A model generated the notes under the pieces. It was not told the origin of the DNA. It searched no databases and was given only the letters and a program-made list of their open reading frames with translations. This document shows, one piece after another, positions 1 through 6,644 of a DNA stretch of 10,906 nt. The stretch is from Candidatus Brevefilum sp. (GTDB lineage: Bacteria > Chloroflexota > Anaerolineae > Anaerolineales > Anaerolineaceae): positions 1 through 10,906 of the forward strand of contig SLIC01000210.1 in the NCBI GenBank assembly GCA_007135845.1, read 5' to 3'. Each line of letters begins with the position of its first letter. The first letter of the stretch is position 1. Position numbers and translations under genes: made by a program.

Positions 1-107
1 AAGATAGCTATCCCAACAATGATGACGATTAATAAAGCCCTAATGATATTGTGTGGGTTGGCAAAAATTTTATTCGGAAAAAGATGTGACTTTAATTGAT
101 CAATCAT
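1..107 (-). CDS. 5' end of an unidentified gene, probably a membrane protein (partial)
   Basis: Read on the minus strand from ATG at 107-105, this frame is open to the left edge. It gives about 35 residues beginning MIDQLKSHLFPNKIFANPH, then a strongly hydrophobic run (IIRALLIVIIVGIAI) that looks like a first transmembrane helix or signal anchor. An in-frame ATG at 122-120 is an alternative start that adds five residues (MLTIK). A stop codon lies a little further upstream in the same frame, so the gene cannot begin much earlier. No good Shine-Dalgarno sequence precedes either ATG, which lowers confidence. A TTGACA/TAGGAT promoter pointing this way lies at 219-247. The family is not recognisable from so short a piece; that it is a membrane or membrane-anchored protein is inferred only from the hydrophobic run. 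Confidence 0.45.
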   Translation of the reverse strand, partial: MIDQLKSHLFPNKIFANPHNIIRALLIVIIVGIAI

Positions 108-194
108 TTTTATTGTTAGCATTGTTGCAAGTTTAGTTCCGTATTGGTGCTATCGGCTCGTTAATCAATTGGTATTTTTCAACCTACTACGGAC

Positions 195-251
195 AGCCCT
201 TGACACACAACTTTTGTAATCCTATTCGTATTTTGCGATCATGTCAAGGCT
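195..251. repeat. Inverted repeat with mirrored TTGACA boxes
   Basis: The left arm AGCCCTTGACA (195-205) and right arm TGTCAAGGCT (242-251) are complementary. The 8-base core CCTTGACA/TGTCAAGG is perfect, and the outer bases also match if one extra C in the left arm is skipped. The arms are separated by 36 bases of AT-rich sequence. Each arm contains a consensus -35 hexamer, one facing right and one facing left. The arrangement could be a regulator binding site, a pair of face-to-face promoters, or both; no regulator gene is visible in the window. Confidence 0.5.
219..247 (-). promoter_or_regulatory. Putative sigma70-type promoter for the left-edge minus-strand gene
   Basis: On the minus strand a perfect -35 box TTGACA (247-242) is followed after 17 bases by TAGGAT (224-219), which matches four of six -10 consensus bases. 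Transcription would start near 212 and give a leader of about 90-105 bases before the ATG choices of the partial gene. The -35 box lies inside the right arm of the inverted repeat. Confidence 0.45.
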
Positions 252-375
252 GATAATTTCTGTAAAGGTGAAGAATATATTAATTTGCATCATAAATTCG
301 TTGTGAACTTGTGATTTTTTCCGTAACCTTGGACTGGAATAAACTAATGTGTTTTCTAAGGAGGGCTTAATCACT

Positions 376-420
376 CTGAGCTTGGTTTTGTTGGAATATT
401 CAAGGTATTCTAAAACTCAG
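376..420 (+). other. Composite hairpin in the copB upstream region
   Basis: Three nested complementary blocks can pair: CTGA (376-379) with TCAG (417-420), GTTTT (385-389) with AAAAC (412-416), and GAATA (394-398) with TATTC (406-410), leaving a seven-base loop. There is a four- to five-base bulge on the left side. It has no U-tract and is not a terminator. It could be a leader RNA structure if copB is transcribed from far upstream, or it may be chance pairing in AT-rich DNA. Confidence 0.25.
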
Positions 421-445
421 CTTAAAATGGATTGTTAATAATTAT

Positions 446-474
446 TTGACATTGTGACATCAAAATGAAATTAA
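446..474 (+). promoter_or_regulatory. Candidate copB promoter region, -10 uncertain
   Basis: A perfect TTGACA (446-451) lies about 60 bases before the copB start. At 17 bases spacing the -10 would be AATTAA, a poor match; TAAAGT at 472-477 is better but 20 bases away. A long spacer of this kind is typical of MerR-family-activated metal-efflux promoters, but no clear dyad is seen between the boxes. TGACAT is also directly repeated here (447-452 and 455-460), which could be a regulator site. Confidence 0.3.
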
Positions 475-510
475 AGTGGATTAACCAAATTGTGAGAAAG
501 GTGGTTATTC

Positions 511-2571
511 GTGGCAAATGAGATGAATCATGAACATCATAGTGGGAAAAAAACAAAAAGTAAGCATGAACCGGACAATGGTCATGAATCCCACAGAGGT
601 CATGACCACGCTGGTCATGAAGCACTTTTCCGAAAAAAATTCTGGATTTCTCTGGTACTGAGCATCCCGGTGTTGGTCTTCAGCGAGACTATCCAGGGCT
701 GGCTGGGTTATTCAGCACCAACATTCCCATTATCGAATTGGATTGTGCCTGTTTTTTCAATCATTGTTTTTTATGTTGGCGGTTTGCCATTTTTCCAAAT
801 GGCAAAGAGTGAATTCAAGCAAAAACAACCTGGCATGATGACCCTGATCTCGATGGCATTAACCGTTGCTTTTCTTTACAGTATAGCATCAAGCATTTTT
901 ACTTTAGAAAGTTCGTTTTATTGGGAACTGGTCACGTTAATTGATGTGATGTTGTTGGGGCATTGGATTGAAATGCGCAGTGTGCGGCAGGCTTCCGGGG
1001 CGCTGCAGGAATTATCAAAACTCCTGCCGGATATGGCAGAATTGGTGAAGGAGAATGGTGAAATTAAAAGCGTGAGGGTGACTGCATTAAACAAGGGTAA
1101 TGTGGTTTTAATTCGACCTGGCGCCAGCGCACCCGCTGATGGCGTGGTCATCGAAGGTGCGTCCAAGATGGATGAGTCGATGATCACCGGAGAATCAAAG
1201 CCCGTGCCCAAGAAGGAGGGCGATAAAATCGTGAGCGGGACTATCAACGGTGACGGCAGCTTACGGGTGGAAATCACAGCAGTTGGAGACGAGACCACCC
1301 TGGCAGGGATCATGCGCTTGGTGGAAGAGGCCCAGCAATCCAAGTCGCGCACCCAGATCCTGGCCGACAAAGCCGCTGGTTGGATTTTTTATATCGCTTT
1401 AGGGACGGCTGCCCTGACCGGCATCCTCTGGCTGATCGCCATTGGCTGGGATATTGCCGTTTTGAACCGGGTAACCACCGTCCTTGTGATAGCATGTCCC
1501 CATGCCCTGGGCCTGGCAATCCCACTGGTCGTCGCGATTTCGATTTCGATCGGCGCTGCCAATGGTATCTTGATCCGAGATCGGATCGCGCTTGAAGTGG
1601 CTCGTAATTTAGACATAATTGTCTTTGATAAAACCGGCACATTGACAAAGGGCGAGTTTGGTTTGGTGGGGATGATCTCATCTGAAAAACTCGATGATGA
1701 CCAGGCTTTGGCGTTGGCAGCTGCCCTTGAACAGGATTCAGAACACCCCATCGCAAAGGTAATTCGTGATGGTGCAGCAGAGAAAAACCTAGAGGTCCCC
1801 TCAGCGAAAGATTTTGAAGCCATCAAAGGTAAAGGCGTTAAGGCAAATATTGAGGGCGATGGGTATTATGTGGGTGGACCACAACTGCTCAAAGCACTTC
1901 AATTAACTCTGGAAGATGAAATTAAGAACCAATTTGATGCAGCCAATGAAAAAGCACAAACGACGGTGTTCCTGGTCACGGAAGAATCTGTTTTGGCGGC
2001 ATTTATGCTGGCAGACCAAATCCGGGATGAAAGTTATGAAGCCATCGACAGACTGCATGAAGAGGGTTATGAAGTTGCCATGTTGACGGGCGATAATGAA
2101 GCCGTTGCGAAAGCAGTCGCAGATGAGCTTGGGATTGACGTTTATTTTGCTGAGGTGCTCCCGGAGAACAAAGACAAGAAGATCCAAAGTCTGATCGATC
2201 AGGGCAAACGTGTTGCGATGGTCGGTGATGGTGTCAATGATGCGCCAGCGCTGGTCAGAGCGGACGTGGGAATAGCCATCGGCAGTGGAACAGATGTCGC
2301 AGTTGAGTCTGCGGGGATCATCTTGATTGACAACGACCCACGTGATATTTTACGCATTATCCAGTTGAGTCGAGCAACATATCGGAAAATGATCCAGAAT
2401 TTAGTCTGGGCGACTGGCTACAACGTGATCGCACTGCCTCTAGCAGCAGGCGTCTTGGCACCCATTGGGATCCTGTTACCGCCAGCAGCAGGTGCGTTGG
2501 TTATGTCGATCAGTACAATTGTAGTGGCCATTAATGCCCAAGGGTTACGTCGGGTTCGGAATGAGATGTAA
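511..2571 (+). CDS. copB: CopB-type (P1B-3) copper-exporting P-type ATPase
   Basis: A 686-residue heavy-metal pump that uses ATP to export copper (Cu(I)/Cu(II), possibly Ag(I)) across the cytoplasmic membrane. The first 36 residues contain nine histidines and replace the CxxC metal-binding domains of CopA-type pumps. About eight transmembrane segments are visible (roughly 43-58, 77-95, 109-130, 138-152, 290-312, 320-348, 633-651, 653-676). The metal-site motif in helix 6 is CPH (329-331), and helix 8 carries MSIST (665-669); both mark the CopB subgroup. The actuator TGES (226-229), phosphorylation site DKTGT (373-377), nucleotide-binding HP (412-413) and hinge GDGVND (572-577) are all intact, so it should be active. 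The GTG start at 511 is preceded by AAAGGTGG at a spacing of 6; ATG 523 would only trim four residues. No copper chaperone or sensor gene lies beside it. Confidence 0.93.
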   Translation: MANEMNHEHHSGKKTKSKHEPDNGHESHRGHDHAGHEALFRKKFWISLVLSIPVLVFSETIQGWLGYSAPTFPLSNWIVPVFSIIVFYVGGLPFFQMAKSEFKQKQPGMMTLISMALTVAFLYSIASSIFTLESSFYWELVTLIDVMLLGHWIEMRSVRQASGALQELSKLLPDMAELVKENGEIKSVRVTALNKGNVVLIRPGASAPADGVVIEGASKMDESMITGESKPVPKKEGDKIVSGTINGDGSLRVEITAVGDETTLAGIMRLVEEAQQSKSRTQILADKAAGWIFYIALGTAALTGILWLIAIGWDIAVLNRVTTVLVIACPHALGLAIPLVVAISISIGAANGILIRDRIALEVARNLDIIVFDKTGTLTKGEFGLVGMISSEKLDDDQALALAAALEQDSEHPIAKVIRDGAAEKNLEVPSAKDFEAIKGKGVKANIEGDGYYVGGPQLLKALQLTLEDEIKNQFDAANEKAQTTVFLVTEESVLAAFMLADQIRDESYEAIDRLHEEGYEVAMLTGDNEAVAKAVADELGIDVYFAEVLPENKDKKIQSLIDQGKRVAMVGDGVNDAPALVRADVGIAIGSGTDVAVESAGIILIDNDPRDILRIIQLSRATYRKMIQNLVWATGYNVIALPLAAGVLAPIGILLPPAAGALVMSISTIVVAINAQGLRRVRNEM

Positions 2572-2589
2572 TTGAAATTCATTGGATCA

Positions 2590-2618
2590 TTGACCCATTT
2601 CTCTACTTGTGGGATAAT
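2590..2618 (+). promoter_or_regulatory. Strong sigma70-type promoter of the ileS operon
   Basis: TTGACC (2590-2595) and GATAAT (2613-2618) each match five of six consensus bases and stand at the ideal 17-base spacing. Transcription would start near 2625, just before the T-box stem I sequence. The -35 box begins only 18 bases after the copB stop codon. Confidence 0.75.
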
Positions 2619-2639
2619 GTAGATGTTGTGATTTGCAAA

Positions 2640-2912
2640 ATTAAGCGGTGATGGAAACGAGTACATGGTCCTCTGGTGTTAAGCGATCCCGGGGTGGTGG
2701 AAGCCGGGAACCCAAGATCATGGAAAATCCTTCCGGAGCAGCAATCTGAACTTCCTTTATGGAAAAGTAGGTGCGCCAGAGTCACCCTCTGTTGTCAAAG
2801 TGCGGTTATATCTCATTTGAATGTAACCGGCCGAGGTGTTCACAGTTTTGTGGAAACCAGGGTGGTACCGCGGGTAACTTACTCGTCCCTGAGATGGGAC
2901 GAGTTATTGTTT
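2640..2912 (+). promoter_or_regulatory. T-box riboswitch specific for tRNA-Ile, upstream of ileS
   Basis: The untranslated leader binds tRNA-Ile and senses its charging. Stem I shows a GATGGAAACGAGTAC start (about 2650-2664) and a distal arm of TCCCGG (2687-2692) pairing with CCGGGA (2704-2709). The probable specifier codon is ATC (2727-2729), just before CTTCCGGAG. The canonical T-box sequence AGGGTGGTACCGCG occupies 2859-2872. Its variable base T2866 matches discriminator A73, as found in tRNA-Ile. In the antiterminator, AGGG (2859-2862) pairs with CCCT (2887-2890) and GCG (2870-2872) with CGT (2884-2886), leaving TGGTACC as the tRNA-acceptor bulge. This excludes the terminator at 2881-2904, so uncharged tRNA-Ile should permit transcription of ileS. 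The exact borders and the middle stems are less certain than the 3' part. Confidence 0.93.
2881..2912 (+). terminator. T-box-controlled intrinsic terminator
   Basis: ACTCGTCCC (2881-2889) pairs perfectly with GGGACGAGT (2896-2904) around the six-base loop TGAGAT, followed by the U-rich TATTGTTT (2905-2912). The left arm is shared with the antiterminator, so the two structures are mutually exclusive. It should stop transcription when tRNA-Ile is charged. It may also be the first effective stop for transcripts arriving from copB. Confidence 0.88.
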
Positions 2913-2930
2913 AAGGAAGATCGATCTTAT

Positions 2931-2935
2931 GGAGG
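2931..2935 (+). promoter_or_regulatory. Ribosome binding site that fixes the ileS start
   Basis: GGAGG sits four bases before ATG 2940 and after the T-box terminator. It supports this start over the upstream in-frame GTG at 2676, which lies inside the T-box RNA. The spacing is slightly short but workable. An ATG at 2929 overlaps the site and is out of frame. Confidence 0.8.
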
Positions 2936-2939
2936 ATCA

Positions 2940-5900
2940 ATGTTCGAACCTGTTACTTCAAGATTAAATATCAATTTAGTAGAATCAGAAGTTCTGCGCT
3001 TCTGGAAGCAGAATGATATTTTTCAGCAATCCATGGCAAACCGCCGGGGTGGACCAGAATATGTGTTTTACGAAGGTCCGCCAACCGCGAATGGTAAACC
3101 AGGCGTACATCATGTTTTAGCGCGGGTTTTCAAAGATATGTTCCCGCGTTATAAGTGCATGCAGGGACATCATATATCACGGCGGGGGGGGTGGGACACT
3201 CACGGGTTGCCTGTTGAGATCGAGGTTGAGAAACGGCTAGGCCTTAAAAATAAGCAGGAGATCGAGGATTTCGGTATTGCGAAATTCAATGAACTCTGTA
3301 AAGAATCGGTGTTCTCATACATCCAGGAATGGGAAAAATTGACCGATAGAATTGGGTTTTGGGTTGATTTGGATGATGCCTATATCACCTATAAAAATGA
3401 ATACATCGAGTCAGTATGGTGGTTGCTTAAATCTATCTGGGACAAAGATTTGTTATACCAGGGATTTAAGGTGGTACCTTATTGTCCCCGCTGCGGAACC
3501 CCGCTATCTGATCATGAGGTTTCACTGGGATATGCTCAGGCCACCGATCCGTCGATCTTTGTGCGCATGCCGCTTATTGACGAGGAAAACACCTCCTTGT
3601 TGGTGTGGACAACCACCCCCTGGACTTTGCCAGGAAATGTGGCCGTCGCAGCACACCCTGATATTGATTATGTTAAAGTGGCTTTAGGTGAAGGTGATGA
3701 TCATGAATATCTGATCATTGCAAAGCCATTGCTCGAACAAGTTTTGAGTGAGGTCAAATACGAGGTTGTCAAGACCTTCAAGGGTAAACAGCTGAAAGGA
3801 AAGCACTATCATCCTTTGTTCACCTTTTTGCCAGTTGAAAAAGACGCGCATTATGTGGTTTTGGCTGATTTCGTTACCGTTGAGGATGGAACAGGGCTTG
3901 TTCACATTGCTCCGGCATTTGGTGCAGATGACATGCAAATGTCGATTGACTTTGACCTGCCGATATTGATGACAGTCAATGACAGTGGGCGTTTTCGCAG
4001 TGATGTACGACCTTGGGCGGGAATGTGGGTCAAAGATGCTGATCCGTTAATCATTGATGAGCTCCAAAAGCGGGGATTAATGTTCAATGTCGGCACTTAC
4101 ACACACACATATCCGTTTTGCTGGCGTTGTGATACAGCTCTGCTTTATTATGCGCGCCCGACATGGTACATTCGCACCAGCGAGTTGAAACATCGGCTGG
4201 TGGCACTAAATGAAAATATTAATTGGTATCCAGAGTATATCAAGCATGGTCGCTTTGGAAACTGGCTTGAAAATAATATCGATTGGGCGCTGGGTCGAGA
4301 ACGCTATTGGGGGACCCCGCTGCCAGTATGGGAATGTGAATCCTGCCATCAACAAGTGTGTGTTGGATCGGTCAAAGAATTAAGCACTTACACCGGCCGT
4401 GATCTCAGTGATCTTGACCTGCACCGCCCTTATGTCGACAGCATTCATTTTGATTGTGCTGAATGTCATGGACGAATGACTCGCGTGGCCGAGCTGATTG
4501 ATGTATGGTTTGACTCCGGCGCCATGCCAGTAGGACAATGGCACTACCCCTTTGATAATCAGGAAACCTTCCAACAGCAATTCCCTGCAGATTTCATATG
4601 TGAGGCGGTGGATCAAACACGCGGCTGGTTTTATACACTGCATGCGATCAGTACACTGGTTTTTGACAGCCATTGTTTTGATAACGTCATCTGCCTGGGT
4701 TTGATCCTTGATAAAGATGGTCAAAAGATGTCGAAATCCAAAGGGAATGTCGTTGAACCCTGGGATGTGATCGATCAGCATGGTGCGGATGCCCTGCGCT
4801 GGTATCTTTATACTGCCAGTCCCCCTGGCCAAGAAAGGCGGTTTTCAGGCGATCTGGTTGGTGATGTTGTGCGGACTTTTACCCTGACATTGTGGAACAC
4901 CTATGCTTTTTTTGTGACTTATGCTAACCTCGATGCCTGGTCTCCCTTACAAGATATTTCGCCTGAATATAGTGATCTTGACCGTTGGCTGTTGTCATCA
5001 CTGCATACCTTGATCAGAGATGTGACTGATGCTTACGAAAATTACAATGTCCTTGGGGCAACGCGACCGATCGAGAAATTCATTGATCAATTATCTAACT
5101 GGTACCTGCGACGTTCTCGGCGGCGATATTGGAAAACAGAATCGGACGCAGATAAAGCAGCGGCCTATGCAACGTTGTATGAGGCATTAAAGGTTCTATC
5201 CTATTTGTTGGCACCAACGATGCCCTTCATGGCTGAGGCTTTTTATCGAAACCTGGTTTTGAGTGTTGATCCTGATGCACCGCAATCTGTTCATTTAGCA
5301 GATTGGCCTGAATATGATCAAAAACTGATTGACGAGAAATTGAATCGCGAAATGGCAACTGTCATGAAATTGGCTTCACTTGGGCATGCAGCCAGGAATG
5401 CAGAGAATTTGAAGGTCCGTCAACCACTTGCTGAAGCAGCCTTTGTAGTGGGGAACCTGGAAGAGCAAAGTGTGGTTAATGATTACGCGGACTTGCTGAA
5501 AGATGAATTAAATGTTAAGGTGATCAGCTTGCTTGGAAGTGCCAGTGAGGCAGTGAGCTTCAGTTTGAATCCATTGCCCAAACAGTTAGGTCAACGCTTT
5601 ACAGCACAATTCCCGAAAGTACGGCAAGCCTTGTTGGATCTTCCTCCAGATCAATCAGCCAGGAAACTTCTGGATGGAAAAGTGCTGTCTGTCATAGTGG
5701 ATGATGAGACTTACCAAATCACCCCAGATGAGGTTGAGGTACGGGCAGAAGCCAAAGCAGGTTTTGCTGTTGCCTCTGAAGGTGCTTATTTAGCCGCTCT
5801 CGTAACAGAATTAACACCTGAGCTATTGCATGAGGGACTTGTTCGAGAATTTGTCAGGCGGGTACAATCACTTCGGAAAGATGCTGATTTTGATATTGCC

Positions 5901-6086
5901 GATCGAATAAACCTGTATTACACAGCATCTGAGCAGTTAAGTAAGGCCATTCAAGCCTTCAGTGACTATATCAAAGAGGAAACTCTCACGGTGAATTTGT
6001 CTGCCGGGGTGATTCCTGAAGATCTACCTTTATTGCAGGATGAATTTGATGGCGAAACTGTTCGCATCTGCATTGAAAAGGTCTGA
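2940..6086 (+). CDS. ileS: Isoleucyl-tRNA synthetase, type 2, with a swapped GxHH signature
   Basis: This cytoplasmic class I synthetase attaches isoleucine to tRNA-Ile. From ATG 2940 it has 1048 residues, the usual length for the type 2 (eukaryote-like) group. Visible landmarks are FYEGPPTANGKPGVHH (43-58), GGWDTHGLP (83-91), the editing domain with WTTTPWTLPGN (223-233) and HIAPAFGADD (322-331), KMSKS (596-600), and the anticodon-domain NWYLRRSRRRYW (720-731). Cysteine pairs near 182-185, 394-397, 466-469 and 506-509 may bind zinc. The HxGH signature is replaced by GVHH (55-58); family work links this swap to strong mupirocin resistance, so that property is inferred, not shown. The frame is open upstream to GTG 2676, but those 88 codons are T-box RNA and unlike any IleRS N-terminus. 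A strong promoter and a T-box control it, and lspA follows 18 bases later. Confidence 0.96.
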   Translation: MFEPVTSRLNINLVESEVLRFWKQNDIFQQSMANRRGGPEYVFYEGPPTANGKPGVHHVLARVFKDMFPRYKCMQGHHISRRGGWDTHGLPVEIEVEKRLGLKNKQEIEDFGIAKFNELCKESVFSYIQEWEKLTDRIGFWVDLDDAYITYKNEYIESVWWLLKSIWDKDLLYQGFKVVPYCPRCGTPLSDHEVSLGYAQATDPSIFVRMPLIDEENTSLLVWTTTPWTLPGNVAVAAHPDIDYVKVALGEGDDHEYLIIAKPLLEQVLSEVKYEVVKTFKGKQLKGKHYHPLFTFLPVEKDAHYVVLADFVTVEDGTGLVHIAPAFGADDMQMSIDFDLPILMTVNDSGRFRSDVRPWAGMWVKDADPLIIDELQKRGLMFNVGTYTHTYPFCWRCDTALLYYARPTWYIRTSELKHRLVALNENINWYPEYIKHGRFGNWLENNIDWALGRERYWGTPLPVWECESCHQQVCVGSVKELSTYTGRDLSDLDLHRPYVDSIHFDCAECHGRMTRVAELIDVWFDSGAMPVGQWHYPFDNQETFQQQFPADFICEAVDQTRGWFYTLHAISTLVFDSHCFDNVICLGLILDKDGQKMSKSKGNVVEPWDVIDQHGADALRWYLYTASPPGQERRFSGDLVGDVVRTFTLTLWNTYAFFVTYANLDAWSPLQDISPEYSDLDRWLLSSLHTLIRDVTDAYENYNVLGATRPIEKFIDQLSNWYLRRSRRRYWKTESDADKAAAYATLYEALKVLSYLLAPTMPFMAEAFYRNLVLSVDPDAPQSVHLADWPEYDQKLIDEKLNREMATVMKLASLGHAARNAENLKVRQPLAEAAFVVGNLEEQSVVNDYADLLKDELNVKVISLLGSASEAVSFSLNPLPKQLGQRFTAQFPKVRQALLDLPPDQSARKLLDGKVLSVIVDDETYQITPDEVEVRAEAKAGFAVASEGAYLAALVTELTPELLHEGLVREFVRRVQSLRKDADFDIADRINLYYTASEQLSKAIQAFSDYIKEETLTVNLSAGVIPEDLPLLQDEFDGETVRICIEKV

Positions 6087-6104
6087 GGAAACCTGGAGAA
6101 AAAA

Positions 6105-6644
6105 TTGTTCAAAATTCTTAAAAAATATTGGTTACTGCTGCTGGTTGCTGGTTTTGTTATCCTGCTGGATCAGATAACAAAATCAATCGTGCGTGCGAAT
6201 CTTCCGTTTGGTGTCGGCTGGACGCCTTTTGAGATCATTCCTTTTTTTAGGATTGTTCATTGGGAAAACACTGGCGCAGCTTTTGGTATGTTCCAGGGCG
6301 GTGGAGTGGTTTTTACCATTTTGGCAGTCATCGTTTCAATTATCATCATCATTTACTATCCCCAAATTCCAGAAAAATATATTTTCATGCGCATCGCTGT
6401 TGCCATGCAAATGGGTGGTGCCATTGGGAACCTGGTCGACCGGATTAGGTTTGGACCTGTTACAGACTTTATTGCTGTTGGCGTTTTCCCGGTTTTTAAC
6501 ATTGCGGATGCCAGCATAACGGTTGGGGTGGCTGTCCTCTTATTATCCTTGTGGGTAGAAGAACGAAAGCAAAAAGAAAAATCGCACCTATCCGAGGATA
6601 AGCAACAGGGATCCTCTGAGCCTATTATTGAAGATCAATCATGA
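6105..6644 (+). CDS. lspA: Lipoprotein signal peptidase (signal peptidase II)
   Basis: A 179-residue inner-membrane aspartyl protease that cuts the signal peptide from lipid-modified prolipoproteins. Four hydrophobic segments are visible (about 8-25, 66-85, 92-108 and 130-150). The conserved LDQITK (21-26), WENTGAAFG (53-61), GNLVDRIRFG (109-117) and FNIADA (131-136) blocks are intact. By family alignment the catalytic pair is D121 (in VTDF) and D135 (in FNIAD). The C-terminal 25-30 residues form a charged tail that is longer than in many homologues and is presumably cytosolic. The start is TTG at 6105 with GGAG six bases upstream. It lies 18 bases after ileS and overlaps the next gene by four bases, so it belongs to the ileS operon. 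This ileS-lspA pairing is common in bacteria. Confidence 0.94.
   Translation: MFKILKKYWLLLLVAGFVILLDQITKSIVRANLPFGVGWTPFEIIPFFRIVHWENTGAAFGMFQGGGVVFTILAVIVSIIIIIYYPQIPEKYIFMRIAVAMQMGGAIGNLVDRIRFGPVTDFIAVGVFPVFNIADASITVGVAVLLLSLWVEERKQKEKSHLSEDKQQGSSEPIIEDQS

Larger units (their letters stand above)
108..510. other. Gene-free region between the left-edge gene and copB
   Basis: About 400 AT-rich bases with no convincing coding sequence on either strand; the short frames lack ribosome binding sites or stop quickly. The region holds an inverted repeat with two mirrored TTGACA boxes (195-251), a composite hairpin (376-420) and a third TTGACA box close to copB (446-451). A purine-rich AAGGAGGG at about 358-365 resembles a Shine-Dalgarno sequence, but no plausible start codon follows at the right distance. 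The region therefore looks like a divergent regulatory spacer serving the minus-strand gene and copB. Confidence 0.6.

Noticed and set aside
241..306. Short frame starting ATG 241 (about 21 residues)
   Set aside because: No ribosome binding site, and it starts inside the inverted repeat arm.
394..401. Perfect palindrome GAATATTC
   Set aside because: Eight-base AT-rich palindromes are expected by chance; it forms part of the larger weak hairpin.
358..438. AAGGAGGG followed by a TTG-started frame of about 18 codons, a possible leader peptide
   Set aside because: The start is too far from the purine-rich site and the peptide has no feature of interest.
422..625. 67-residue minus-strand frame antisense to the start of copB
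   Set aside because: It is a shadow of the histidine-rich start of copB, has no ribosome binding site, and shows no family features.
918..1826. Several long minus-strand frames inside copB
   Set aside because: They are antisense to a fully intact P-type ATPase with all motifs in the plus frame; none has a credible start or domain.
2603..2785. Minus-strand frame across the T-box leader
   Set aside because: It overlaps the promoter and T-box stem I, and the sequence is explained by RNA structure.
3184..3191. Run of eight G bases in ileS, a possible slippage or phase-variation site
   Set aside because: It encodes the conserved GGWDTHGLP in frame; a housekeeping synthetase is unlikely to be phase-variable, and the frame is intact.
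4380..4832. 150-residue minus-strand frame inside ileS
   Set aside because: Antisense to the conserved KMSKS-containing part of IleRS; no independent coding evidence.
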